Shown in pieces: positions 52,718-61,062 of a stretch of 64,000 nucleotides of DNA. Position numbers and translations under genes: made by a program. Each line of letters starts with the position of its first letter. The stretch's first letter is position 1. The notes beneath the pieces are model-generated. The model searched no databases, had not been told where the DNA came from, and was given only the letters and a program-made list of their open reading frames with translations. Origin of the DNA: JAVBKX01 sp031553835 (GTDB taxonomy: Bacteria; Bacteroidota; Bacteroidia; Bacteroidales; Azobacteroidaceae); assembly GCA_031553835.1 (NCBI GenBank), contig JAVBKX010000009.1:117449-181448 (forward strand). Reading direction: 5' to 3'.

Positions 52718-52870
52718 TTATAGAAGTTTGTAATTTTCGGGCAAAAAAAATGCGCTGGTGAAAAACCAACGCATTTTTTGTGAAATAAAATCTATATCTT
52801 CGAAAAAACAAAAAGGGCTTTTATGTTGCCAGTTGACCTTGAATGTCCTACTTTTTGTTTTTATCATCAT
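52718..52870 (-). CDS. Possible 50-residue leader ORF of carB
   Basis: Begins MMIKTKSRTFKVNWQHKSPF 20-30 bases after the predicted transcription start, continues through the terminator hairpin, and stops 12 bases before carB. No family similarity recognised. Its value may lie in translation itself: ribosomes crossing the hairpin would prevent termination. Could also be a chance open frame. Confidence 0.3.
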   Translation of the reverse strand: MMIKTKSRTFKVNWQHKSPFCFFEDIDFISQKMRWFFTSAFFLPENYKLL

Positions 52871-52895
52871 TATCGCGAGATTTTACATTAAACGC
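52743..52895 (-). promoter_or_regulatory. Putative transcription attenuator (leader) of carB
   Basis: From the TACCTTTG promoter the leader RNA contains AACAAAAAG, which can pair with CTTTTTGTT further on. CTTTTTGT can alternatively pair with ACAAAAA at the 5' edge of the terminator stem. These mutually exclusive pairings, followed by a terminator and then carB without another promoter, are the layout of an attenuator. The effector is unknown (pyrimidine or arginine supply is plausible). Confidence 0.5.
52745..52779 (-). terminator. Intrinsic terminator in the carB leader
   Basis: On the minus strand AAAAAATGCG and CGCATTTTTT arms with TGGT/ACCA extension, then eight T. It sits 40 bases before carB. 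Confidence 0.8.
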
Positions 52896-52897
52896 GA

Positions 52898-52905
52898 CAA
52901 AGGTA
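52898..52905 (-). promoter_or_regulatory. -7 box TACCTTTG for the carB leader
   Basis: Exact TAnnTTTG match on the minus strand, between the GH2 stop and carB. No consensus box lies between the terminator and carB. Confidence 0.65.
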
Positions 52906-52950
52906 CAAAATATTCCCGGACTTCAAGAAATAAAAGTCAAAAAAATGCAG

Positions 52951-54759
52951 TTATTTTCCTAATAGGTTGCAAATTTCCTGGTTGACTTTTTTGATGCGGG
53001 CTTCTTCCATCTTTATTTTTTTGCGATCGTAAGTCATAAATCCATTTACTTCGCCTTCCACATCGGTGGTTTGTGTATAAACTGCTGCCGAAAATCCTGA
53101 TTTTACAAGCTTTTTCAATTGTTCGGCATATTTTATATATTCGTCGGTGACTTCTTTCGGACTTTTGAATTGGACATAGCCCCAATTTCTATCCGGTTGC
53201 CAAAGGTGTCCTTCCATCGGGAATCCGATACCACCGTATTCGCCTAATGCATTGACTCTTTCTCCATCATACAAATACATGTCAGGTCCAGGATAATTGT
53301 GCAAGTCTAAGATGTCTCCGGTGCGATAAAAATTACCGCCACTTGCCGGGTTGACTAATCGGGACGGGTCGTAAGCTTTTGTCCATTCTGTAATTTCTTC
53401 GGTTTTAAACTGTCCCCAGGCTTCGTTGAAAGGTACCCAGGTTACGATGGAAGGATAAGAATACAGATAATCCATAATTTCTTTCCATTCTTTCCGGTAG
53501 TTGGCTTCCGATTCGGGCGAACGTTTTAATTCAGCGCCATTGAAATAATTCCGGTTTTGCCATTGGGGCGAGCGGTCGCCATTAGGCATATCCTGCCAAA
53601 CAAGAATTCCTAAACGGTCGCAATGGGTGTACCAACGCGCAGGTTCTACTTTTACGTGTTTGCGAATCATATTGAATCCGAAATCTTTTGTTTTTTGAAT
53701 GTCATACAGTAATGCTTCGTCGGTTGGAGCTGTGTATAATCCATCAGGCCACCAGCCCTGGTCTAAGGGACCGAATTGGAAATAATCTTTGTTATTGAGT
53801 TGCATTCTGACGATTCCGTTTCCATCGCGTTTGGTAGAAATTTTGCGCATAGCACAATAACTTTTCACGTTGTCCACGATTTTGCCGTTGGCATATAAAT
53901 TGACTTCCAGGTTGTAGAGGAAAGGAGATTCGGGCGACCATAATTTAGCATCGGGGATATTCAATTCCAATGTTTGGCAAGAAACAGCTTTGGCTGTTGC
54001 AATTACTTTAGTACCGTCCATCACTTTTACTTCGACGATATCCGAAGGTTGAGTCTTTTGAGTGCAAACATCTACTGACAATCTGTTTCTGTCAATGTTG
54101 GGAACAGATGTAACGTTAGCAATGTATTTTTCATTCACCGGTTCTAACCAGACTGTTTGCCAAATACCGGTTACCGGAGTGTACCAAATGCCTTCCGGAT
54201 GATTGACTTGTTTTCCGCGAGGTTGAAAACCGCTGTCTGTGCCGTCCCACACTTTTACAACTAATTTTTGTTCGCCGGATTTCAGGAAAGGGGTGATGTT
54301 AAAACTAAACGGAGTGTATCCGCCTGTGTGCGTCCCGATTTTTACATCATTGACATACACTTCTGTTTTCCAATCTACTGCTCCAAAATGTAACAGGATA
54401 TTTTTATTTTTCCAATTGGAGGGAACGGTAAAAGTGCGTTTATACCATAATTCATTATCTTTTCCAACTGATTTTTGTACTCCCGAAAGGCTGGATTCAG
54501 CAGCAAACGGAACAAGTATTTTTCCCTCGAAATTGCCTGGCTCGGCTTGTCCGGCAGGTAAGATGGAGTAATCCCAAAGGCCATTGAGGTTTTGCCAATC
54601 ACTTCGTTCCATGACAGGCCGGGGGTATTCGGGTAAAACATTTTTCGGATCTACTTTTGTCGCCCAGTCGGTTTTCATTTTATCCCCGGCAGGTTGCCAT
54701 TGTCCGAATACGTTACATGCCAGAAAAGCGATCCCGGCACAAAGAATAATTTTTTTCAT
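52951..54759 (-). CDS. Glycoside hydrolase family 2 (beta-galactosidase/glucuronidase-like)
   Basis: 602 residues, secreted (signal MKKIILCAGIAFLACNVFGQ). Sugar-binding domain (MERSDWQNLNGLWDYSI, DVKIGTHTGGYTPFSFNITP), Ig-like domain and TIM barrel. Acid/base Glu in IVTWVPFNEAWGQF, nucleophile Glu in NALGEYGGIGFPM; MIRKHVKVEPARWYTHCDRL is family-typical. Short for GH2: no C-terminal domains after the barrel. Substrate unknown. TATCTTTG promoter at 54802-54809. Confidence 0.92.
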   Translation of the reverse strand: MKKIILCAGIAFLACNVFGQWQPAGDKMKTDWATKVDPKNVLPEYPRPVMERSDWQNLNGLWDYSILPAGQAEPGNFEGKILVPFAAESSLSGVQKSVGKDNELWYKRTFTVPSNWKNKNILLHFGAVDWKTEVYVNDVKIGTHTGGYTPFSFNITPFLKSGEQKLVVKVWDGTDSGFQPRGKQVNHPEGIWYTPVTGIWQTVWLEPVNEKYIANVTSVPNIDRNRLSVDVCTQKTQPSDIVEVKVMDGTKVIATAKAVSCQTLELNIPDAKLWSPESPFLYNLEVNLYANGKIVDNVKSYCAMRKISTKRDGNGIVRMQLNNKDYFQFGPLDQGWWPDGLYTAPTDEALLYDIQKTKDFGFNMIRKHVKVEPARWYTHCDRLGILVWQDMPNGDRSPQWQNRNYFNGAELKRSPESEANYRKEWKEIMDYLYSYPSIVTWVPFNEAWGQFKTEEITEWTKAYDPSRLVNPASGGNFYRTGDILDLHNYPGPDMYLYDGERVNALGEYGGIGFPMEGHLWQPDRNWGYVQFKSPKEVTDEYIKYAEQLKKLVKSGFSAAVYTQTTDVEGEVNGFMTYDRKKIKMEEARIKKVNQEICNLLGK

Positions 54760-54801
54760 GATTGTAAATTTATTAATAGAATAATTGAATTCTTATGTAC
54801 G

Positions 54802-54809
54802 CAAAGATA
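54802..54809 (-). promoter_or_regulatory. -7 box TATCTTTG for the GH2 gene
   Basis: Exact TAnnTTTG match on the minus strand, 43 bases before the GH2 start. Confidence 0.6.
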
Positions 54810-54914
54810 ATATGAAAAAGGGATAAGAAACGATCACATTTGCTGCATTTTTGGGTACTTTTCGGTCAAAATGCATATAAAAGGCTTTCAGAAATGTAAT
54901 TTTTGCAGAAAAAA

Positions 54915-54954
54915 CGAAAGGCGAATGGATTATTTTTTTACCATTCGCCTTTCC
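54915..54954 (-). terminator. Terminator after the YegP-family gene
   Basis: GAAAGGCGAATGG and CCATTCGCCTTTC form a 13-bp perfect stem, followed on the minus strand by six T. Confidence 0.88.
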
Positions 54955-54977
54955 GGCAGTTATTATTGTGTGTGTGG

Positions 54978-55310
54978 TTAATCTAATTCTTCTACAATTT
55001 CAGCATCGGGTGCATTTTTTTTGACTGATTCGATGCCATTGTTTCTTGATGCTTCGCTTTCATACATTTCGCTGCTTCCGATAATTTGTCCGTTCGTTGC
55101 TTTTAAGTTGAAATAAGCTTTTCCGTTTTTTGCGGTTAATGAAGCAAATTTTGAATCATCCAACGCATTCTTTTTTACCGATTCGATTCCATTAAGACAG
55201 GCGCTTTTGGTTGTGTAGCCTTCGCTTGATAAAATCACCTGACCGTTTCCGGCCTTTAAATTGAATTGAAATTCGCCGTTTTTCCGTTTAGTAACTACAA
55301 ATTTTCCCAT
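54978..55310 (-). CDS. YegP family protein (two DUF1508 repeats)
   Basis: 110 residues made of two similar halves, each with the pattern FxFNLKAxNGQVIxSSExY and NGIESVKKNA (GEFQFNLKAGNGQVILSSEG; AYFNLKATNGQIIGSSEMY). DUF1508/YegP proteins are small beta-rich proteins of unknown function in many bacteria. It stands alone with its own terminator. Confidence 0.92.
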   Translation of the reverse strand: MGKFVVTKRKNGEFQFNLKAGNGQVILSSEGYTTKSACLNGIESVKKNALDDSKFASLTAKNGKAYFNLKATNGQIIGSSEMYESEASRNNGIESVKKNAPDAEIVEELD

Positions 55311-55506
55311 GATATAATTTATATTATTAGAGTTTAGTAATGCAATTCTATCCGCTTCTTATTTTTATAGCAAATTTCAGTCCATTTTTTGCGATTTTTT
55401 ATAATTTAATGGACTATTTATGTTAAATAAATGTAATTTATTTGTTTTTATTGCAAATAAAAGTTAAATAATGCCTTTCTTATTGCAAATATTAAAAATG
55501 AATATT

Positions 55507-55525
55507 TACTTTGTATTTCAAAGTA
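55507..55525 (+). promoter_or_regulatory. Palindromic operator TACTTTG-N5-CAAAGTA, copy 1
   Basis: Perfect 7-bp inverted repeat with a 5-base spacer, overlapping the likely -7 region of the membrane-protein/winged-helix operon and followed by CTTTTTATGA. Likely binding site of the winged-helix regulator encoded next. Confidence 0.6.
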
Positions 55526-55531
55526 CTTTTT

Positions 55532-56140
55532 ATGAATAAAAAACAGGAATTAGAAACTTTGCAAGACATCAAAAGTATGATGCAACGCAGTAGCCGGTTT
55601 ATCAGTCTCAGCGGGTTGAGTGGAATTGCTGCCGGATGTTGCGCCCTTATCGGAGCTGCATTTGCCTACCCAATTGTTAGCGGACGGTCGATGAGAGGCG
55701 ATTATTATACGTTGTCGGAATTGCGATCGCTTTTTTGGATCGGGGCGGCCACTCTGTTTGCGGCTGTGGTTTTTGCGTTTTTATTTACTTATTTGAAAAG
55801 TAAACAAAATCATGTGCCGATCTGGGGAACTACTTCCCGCCGCATGATTTGGAGTTTGTTTGTTCCTTTAATTGCCGGAGGCGCTTTTCTTGTCCGGCTG
55901 GTTGATCTTTCCCATTTTGGCCTGATCGCTCCGGGTTGTTTGGTGTTTTACGGAATTGCTCTTTTTTCGGCCAGTAAACAAACGCTGGACGAAATTAAAT
56001 ATTTGGGTTATGCCGAAATTGTGCTTGGCATTGTCGCTTTGTGGAATCTTGGATACGGGTTATATTTCTGGACAGCAGGTTTTGGTATTTTCCATATTGT
56101 TTATGGGGTATGGATGTGGTATAAATACGAGCGGAAATGA
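55532..56140 (+). CDS. Four-to-six-span inner-membrane protein, unknown function
   Basis: About 202 residues from MNKKQELETLQDIKSMMQRS, followed by hydrophobic segments (GIAAGCCALIGAAFAYPIV, LFWIGAATLFAAVVFAFLF, MIWSLFVPLIAGGAFLVRL, FGLIAPGCLVFYGIALFSA, IVLGIVALWNLGYGLYFW). The family is unnamed but often precedes a small winged-helix regulator and creD in Bacteroidetes, as here. The start at 55532 is preferred to 55511, which lies inside the operator. Overlaps the regulator by 4 bases. Confidence 0.8.
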   Translation: MNKKQELETLQDIKSMMQRSSRFISLSGLSGIAAGCCALIGAAFAYPIVSGRSMRGDYYTLSELRSLFWIGAATLFAAVVFAFLFTYLKSKQNHVPIWGTTSRRMIWSLFVPLIAGGAFLVRLVDLSHFGLIAPGCLVFYGIALFSASKQTLDEIKYLGYAEIVLGIVALWNLGYGLYFWTAGFGIFHIVYGVWMWYKYERK

Positions 56141-56430
56141 ATGTCAACAATCTTAATAAGGCTTTTGACAACCGGATCAGGCTGGGAATTATGAGTGCCC
56201 TGGCTGTTAATGACGAATTAAATTTCAATGCCCTGAAAGAATTGTTACAAATTACAGATGGTAACCTGGCTTCTCATCTGAGGAGCCTCGAGGAAAGTAA
56301 CTATATTCAGTTCAGAAAAGGATTTGTCGGCAGGAAAACGAATACGGTGTATTCAATTACCCGGGAAGGGGAGAAGGCATTTAAGGAACATTTGAATCTA
56401 CTGGAGGAAATGATAAAAAATATGCGCTAA
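56137..56430 (+). CDS. Winged-helix transcriptional regulator
   Basis: 97 residues, compact winged HTH of the MarR/ArsR-like type (DNRIRLGIMSALAVNDELNF, LLQITDGNLASHLRSLEESN, FVGRKTNTVYSITREGEKAF). Overlaps the membrane protein gene by 4 bases. It probably autoregulates through the palindrome at 55507-55525 and may control creD through the second palindrome at 56448-56462. Confidence 0.88.
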   Translation: MNVNNLNKAFDNRIRLGIMSALAVNDELNFNALKELLQITDGNLASHLRSLEESNYIQFRKGFVGRKTNTVYSITREGEKAFKEHLNLLEEMIKNMR

Positions 56431-56447
56431 TTTTTTTTCTATTTATG

Positions 56448-56462
56448 CTTTGAAAAACAAAG
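56448..56462 (+). promoter_or_regulatory. Palindromic operator CTTTG-N5-CAAAG, copy 2, upstream of creD
   Basis: Same half-sites and spacing as 55507-55525, and the next bases also match (GTGCTTTTAATGA against GTACTTTTTATGA). The repeat of both operator and flank suggests shared control. Confidence 0.55.
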
Positions 56463-56534
56463 TGCTTTTAATGATGAAAAATAGACATAGATGATATGTA
56501 ATTTGTTGAATATCAATAATAAATTGAAATCAGT

Positions 56535-56567
56535 GCTTGCCCGTGCATTCCGTGTCATTCGTGTTTT
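56535..56567. repeat. CCCGTGCATTCCGTGTCATT phrase repeat in the creD leader
   Basis: CCGTGCATTCCGTGTCATTC followed by GTGTTTTAT lies between the operator and creD, lengthening the leader. Similar in wording to 25042-25081. Confidence 0.55.
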
Positions 56568-56605
56568 ATCAAAATATATTCTATTAACTTAAAATAAAGA
56601 CAAAA

Positions 56606-57967
56606 ATGGAAACAATGGATCGAAATCAATTTGAACAAGAAGTAAAACAAGAAGATGCGGAAATGCCAACTTCACGCAACAGTAATTTGACTATCAAAGG
56701 ATTAATAGTTTTTGTTATGGTGCTGTTGCTGCAAATTCCGATGTTTTTTATTCACAATTTGGTGAGGGAAAGGCTTGACCGCGAACAGGAAGTGCAGGAC
56801 GAAGTGAGCAGTAAATGGGCGGGAAGCCAGCGTGTGACAGGGCCTATTCTGATGATTCCTTATAAAAAGGATGAGATTAAAAACAAGGCGGGAGTGGTAA
56901 CCGGCTATACCAAGAGTACGGTTTGCATTCTTCCCGAAGAATTGTCGATTGCAGGAAATATGGATCCGCATACTCGTCACCGGAGTATTTTCGATGTAAC
57001 GGTTTATCAGGCAGATTTGAATTTCAGCGGATTTTTTCAACCGGTTGATTGGAACGCTCTGAATATTTCTCCTTCTGATTTATATTTAAATGAGGCGCAA
57101 GTGTTCTTCGGATTGAGTGATTTTAGGGGAATCGAAGAGCAATTGAAAATAAAATGGAATGATGCCGAATATGAATTGATTACAGGCTCCCCCTATTTTG
57201 AAGATATGAACGGACTTGCTGCTCATATAAAACTGGAGCCGGGTGCTTTGAATGCAAAGCAAGAATTTTCCATTCATCTGAATGTAAAGGGATCAGAAAA
57301 TTTATTGTTTACTCCGATTGGAAAAACAAATCATACGCGTATTACTTCTCCCTGGATAAATCCTTCATTTACAGGAAATTTTCTGCCCAATAATCCTGCA
57401 GATATCAGTGAACAGGGATTTAATGCCGATTGGAAAATTTTGTATTTGAACCGGAATTATCCGCAAATCTGGAAAGATCGTACGTATTCAGTTTATGATT
57501 CGGAATATGGCGTCAAATTGTTGCAATCAACCGATTCGTATGCTAAAACAGAGCGTTCGGTTAAATATGCAATTCTGTTTATATCGCTTACTTTTGCTTT
57601 ATACTTTTTTATTGAAATTTTGCAGAAAAGGAAAGTGCATCCGCTACAATATTTTTTGGTAGGATTGGCGTTATGTGTATTCTATACCTTACTGCTTTCG
57701 TTCGGCGAATATCTTGGTTTCAATTATGCTTATCTGATAGCTGCCACTGCTACTGTGATATTGATTGCTTTATATACTAAAAGCGCTTTCAGGAAATGGA
57801 CTATCGGAGGAGCTTTCGGATTGGTGTTGGGTGCATTATACGCATTCATTTTCATACTGATTCAATTACAAGACCGGGCTTTGCTGTTTGGAAGCATCGG
57901 ATTGTTTGTTCTGTTGGCGGTTGCAATGTATTATTCCAGGAAAATTGACTGGTATCAAAGGAGTTAA
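56606..57967 (+). CDS. creD: CreD family inner-membrane protein
   Basis: 453 residues, the family's usual length. N-terminal membrane span (GLIVFVMVLLLQIPMFFI), large periplasmic domain with RHRSIFDVTVYQADLNFSGF, then at least four C-terminal spans (YAILFISLTFALYFFIEIL, QYFLVGLALCVFYTLLLSF). CreD is linked to envelope stress and colicin/beta-lactam phenotypes in Proteobacteria; the Bacteroidetes role is unknown. Converges with the DUF4249 gene, 4-base overlap. Confidence 0.92.
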   Translation: METMDRNQFEQEVKQEDAEMPTSRNSNLTIKGLIVFVMVLLLQIPMFFIHNLVRERLDREQEVQDEVSSKWAGSQRVTGPILMIPYKKDEIKNKAGVVTGYTKSTVCILPEELSIAGNMDPHTRHRSIFDVTVYQADLNFSGFFQPVDWNALNISPSDLYLNEAQVFFGLSDFRGIEEQLKIKWNDAEYELITGSPYFEDMNGLAAHIKLEPGALNAKQEFSIHLNVKGSENLLFTPIGKTNHTRITSPWINPSFTGNFLPNNPADISEQGFNADWKILYLNRNYPQIWKDRTYSVYDSEYGVKLLQSTDSYAKTERSVKYAILFISLTFALYFFIEILQKRKVHPLQYFLVGLALCVFYTLLLSFGEYLGFNYAYLIAATATVILIALYTKSAFRKWTIGGAFGLVLGALYAFIFILIQLQDRALLFGSIGLFVLLAVAMYYSRKIDWYQRS

Positions 57968-58848
57968 GGCGCTACGGCTGTTGCCCGGCTAATGGCATAA
58001 GCTGCAAAATAACCAATAGCCCCATTGGAAATATTGGTAATAATATTGGCCGGAGGTCCGCCAAAGAAAGGGTTACTGCCATTTTTTTCTCGTTGACAAT
58101 CGTTGATAAATTGGTAGTAACCTTTTTCTATTTTGCTCATTTCCATGGTAATAAGATCGCCTGGAAATACATAGTAATGGGTAGAATCGGAGTCTGCATC
58201 CTCAAAGTCGTTTTTGTAGTTTCCATTCCGGAAATCATATACCCACAAACCATTAATATATTGGCCATTGTATATTTCATCGGTAAAAACCTGATACCAG
58301 GTTAAATTTTTCATAACCATCGAGTCGTTGATGGAGTATTTACACAAATAATAATTTTTTTCGGGCGGATCTTGTGCAAATAAATTGATATGAAAACGAT
58401 GCCTTCCCCCGATTATGCGCGGTTCTACCTGAATGGAGTCAATGGAGATTTCACCCGGCATGGTTGAGATTGCCTGATATGTGGCATATTCCCCGGTTCC
58501 GTTTTTGTTGCAGGAGACGGTCAATGTATAAGTGACCCCGGGAATGCCGGCTATGGGATGTTGTGTTTGATACAATCCCGGGTTGTTGCTATTTTCCACA
58601 AACTGAAAAACAGAATGATCCGAACCTTCGATTTGTACTGTAGCTGCTACAATTCCCTCGTTTTTCTGATTGTCAAAATAGGGAGAAGAAAGACTGACCT
58701 GTATGGATTGTATAGTCGGATCATCAGTTAAACATCCATAAATTACTACCACAGGCTCGGAATCGCGCGTTTCAATAGTAATCGGTTCTGTGCAGGAATA
58801 AATGCCGGCAATAAGGAGTAATAAGATGATTATTTTATTCGTCTTCAT
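57964..58848 (-). CDS. DUF4249 domain lipoprotein
   Basis: 294 residues. Lipoprotein signal MKTNKIIILLLLIAGIYSC, beta-rich domain (VVVIYGCLTDDPTIQSIQVS, GIPGVTYTLTVSC) and the DUF4249-typical end with NPFFGGPPANIITNISNGAI and GYFAAYAIS. These proteins are partners of TonB-dependent receptors; the receptor gene lies 14 bases upstream in the same operon. The transported substrate is unknown. Confidence 0.92.
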   Translation of the reverse strand: MKTNKIIILLLLIAGIYSCTEPITIETRDSEPVVVIYGCLTDDPTIQSIQVSLSSPYFDNQKNEGIVAATVQIEGSDHSVFQFVENSNNPGLYQTQHPIAGIPGVTYTLTVSCNKNGTGEYATYQAISTMPGEISIDSIQVEPRIIGGRHRFHINLFAQDPPEKNYYLCKYSINDSMVMKNLTWYQVFTDEIYNGQYINGLWVYDFRNGNYKNDFEDADSDSTHYYVFPGDLITMEMSKIEKGYYQFINDCQREKNGSNPFFGGPPANIITNISNGAIGYFAAYAISRATAVAP

Positions 58849-58862
58849 ATACGATGGTTTGA

Positions 58863-60965
58863 TTAAAATTTGAAATTGTAGGTGATAGATGGAATGATGC
58901 CAAACAAGTAAACTTTTTCGGCATAAGGAATGCCTCCGAATTCATCTTGCTCCAGGGTAATCATCCAGGCGTTTTTCTTGTTATACACATTGTATAACGA
59001 AAAATTCCATTCTCCTTGCCATTTTTTCTTAGAATTGGGATTGGGAATGTAATTAAAAGACAAATCCAATCGATCGTAGTTAGGCATCCGGTATTCGTTG
59101 CGGTCGGAATAAATGGGGAAATATTCATCACCAACGGCAAAACGTCCGGTAGGATAAGTGGTCGGATTGCCGGTGGCAAATACCCAGGTGGCTGAAACGT
59201 TGAATTTTTTGGAAAATTCATAATTGAGTACGGCGTTGAAACAGTGCGTTTTGTCGTACGGAGCCAAATAAGTTTTTCCGTTATTAATTTCAGGAATAGT
59301 GCGTTCGGAACGGGAAAGCGTGTAATTAATAAAGCCGGTCAATTGTCCTGAATTCTTTTTAATCATCCATTCCATTCCGTATGCTTTTCCTGTTCCGGTA
59401 CGAATTTCTCCATCCAGTTGCGGATTTAAAAGTAATGTGGGATGATCTTTAAAATCAATAACATCATGCATCGATTTGTAATACAATTCGACAGAAGCCT
59501 CATACATATTTTGTTGAAAATTCTGAAAATAACCGACTGAAAATAAATCAACTTGTTGAGGTTTGACATTGGGCCCGGCGGCAAACCAGACATCCATCGG
59601 CGAACCGGAAGCTGAATTGTTCGCTAATTGAACAAATTGGGTATTGTGCGCATAATTGGCCTTGACAGAAATATTTTCACCTATTTTATACATAATGCCC
59701 AACCGGGGTTCGAATGCATGATAGGTATTGTAGATTTCTCCCGGATTATATTGAATCGAATCGACTACTTCATAGTTTTCATCGTATTGGAAAACAGTGG
59801 AAGCTCCGATGTTTTGAAAAACAGACCAACGTAAACCGTATTTTAAACTAAGATTGTCAGCAATTTTTTGTTCATTGGATAAATAAATGCCGCTTTCGAT
59901 GGCTTGATTTTTGGGCATTCGATAATCCGGATAATCCGGTTGAGTAACTAATCCGGGTTGAAGTTGATGCCAGGTGCCGGTTAGCCCGTAGCTCAGATTA
60001 AATGCATCGTTAATTGGCTGGTTGAATTCGGCTCTGGCCATTATGTCAAAAATATTGGAAGTCCAATCCACTTCCTGTTTTTCGATTTTCGACCCTAAGC
60101 CGTACTCATAATTACTGACATTGACACTGAATTTTGAGTAAAAATTTTCTGAAAAAGTATGATTCCATATCAGCGAACCGGCGGTATTTCCATAGCTGAA
60201 ACGGCCCATTTCCGCTCCAAAAACATCTTTTCCGTAATAACCGCTGAGCGATAATTTATCTCTTCCCGAAAACCGGTGTGTCATTTTAGCATTTAAATCA
60301 TAAAAATAAATGGTAGAATTACGAACCGCAGGATCGTTTGATAAGGCTAAGAAAATATCGGCATAACTTCGTCTCCCGCCTATTAACCAGGAGGTATTTT
60401 CTCCAATAGGCCCTTGCATCATGAGCCGGCTCGAAATGATTCCCAGCCCTCCGGTTCCCTGAAAATGTTCCGGAATATTATCCAATGTCCTGACATCCAG
60501 CAAAGAAGAAAGCCGTCCGCCATATTTGAGCGGCAGATCCCCTTTGTATAATTCCAAATTGCTGATCACATCGTTGTTGAAGATAGAAAAGAATCCCAAT
60601 AAATGCGAAGCATTGTAAACGGTGGTGTTATCAATCAGGATCAGGTTTTGATCGGGAGAGCCGCCTCGTACGCTGAATCCGGAACCGCCTTCGGAAGTGG
60701 CTTGTACTCCCGGCAGTAACTGAATGGCTTTGATGACATCGACTTCGCCCATTAATGCGGGCATTTTTTTGATTTCCTGTATCCGGAGTTTTTCAATCCC
60801 CATTTCTACCTGGTCGAGCCGTTGATTTGTATTTTGGCCGGAAATGACGATTTCCTCCAATTCTACTTCCCGTTCTTTTGTTTCATCGCCGGATTTTTGC
60901 GCCTGAATGGGGAAAAGACAAACGGTACAAAAAATTGCAAGAGTAATAATTTTCAGATTTATCAT
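58863..60965 (-). CDS. TonB-dependent outer-membrane receptor
   Basis: About 700 residues. Signal MINLKIITLAIFCTVCLFPI, then directly the TonB-box-like VELEEIVISGQ, with no N-terminal carboxypeptidase-like domain. Plug domain has MPALMGEVDVIKAIQLLPGV and SGFSVRGGSPDQNLILIDNT. The barrel ends in ITYNFKF. The upstream in-frame start (60992) overlaps the TATCTTTG promoter, so 60965 is chosen. Operon with the DUF4249 lipoprotein. Confidence 0.92.
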   Translation of the reverse strand: MINLKIITLAIFCTVCLFPIQAQKSGDETKEREVELEEIVISGQNTNQRLDQVEMGIEKLRIQEIKKMPALMGEVDVIKAIQLLPGVQATSEGGSGFSVRGGSPDQNLILIDNTTVYNASHLLGFFSIFNNDVISNLELYKGDLPLKYGGRLSSLLDVRTLDNIPEHFQGTGGLGIISSRLMMQGPIGENTSWLIGGRRSYADIFLALSNDPAVRNSTIYFYDLNAKMTHRFSGRDKLSLSGYYGKDVFGAEMGRFSYGNTAGSLIWNHTFSENFYSKFSVNVSNYEYGLGSKIEKQEVDWTSNIFDIMARAEFNQPINDAFNLSYGLTGTWHQLQPGLVTQPDYPDYRMPKNQAIESGIYLSNEQKIADNLSLKYGLRWSVFQNIGASTVFQYDENYEVVDSIQYNPGEIYNTYHAFEPRLGIMYKIGENISVKANYAHNTQFVQLANNSASGSPMDVWFAAGPNVKPQQVDLFSVGYFQNFQQNMYEASVELYYKSMHDVIDFKDHPTLLLNPQLDGEIRTGTGKAYGMEWMIKKNSGQLTGFINYTLSRSERTIPEINNGKTYLAPYDKTHCFNAVLNYEFSKKFNVSATWVFATGNPTTYPTGRFAVGDEYFPIYSDRNEYRMPNYDRLDLSFNYIPNPNSKKKWQGEWNFSLYNVYNKKNAWMITLEQDEFGGIPYAEKVYLFGIIPSITYNFKF

Positions 60966-60989
60966 TTTAGTAGTTGTGCATTGAGTGGG

Positions 60990-60997
60990 CAAAGATA
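60990..60997 (-). promoter_or_regulatory. -7 box TATCTTTG for the receptor operon
   Basis: Exact TAnnTTTG match on the minus strand, 25 bases before the receptor start. Confidence 0.65.
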
Positions 60998-61031
60998 GAA
61001 CCTAAAAACGGTTTTAGAAATAAAAAAACCT

Positions 61032-61039
61032 TAACTTTG
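61032..61039 (+). promoter_or_regulatory. -7 box TAACTTTG for the endonuclease-fold gene
   Basis: Exact TAnnTTTG match, 24 bases before the ATG at 61063; divergent from the receptor promoter. Confidence 0.65.
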
Positions 61040-61062
61040 CTTTTTATAAGTTGACAATTTCA

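Noticed and set aside
52626..52811. 61-residue minus-strand frame across the carB start
   Set aside because: Overlaps carB in another frame and the terminator; no signal or similarity.
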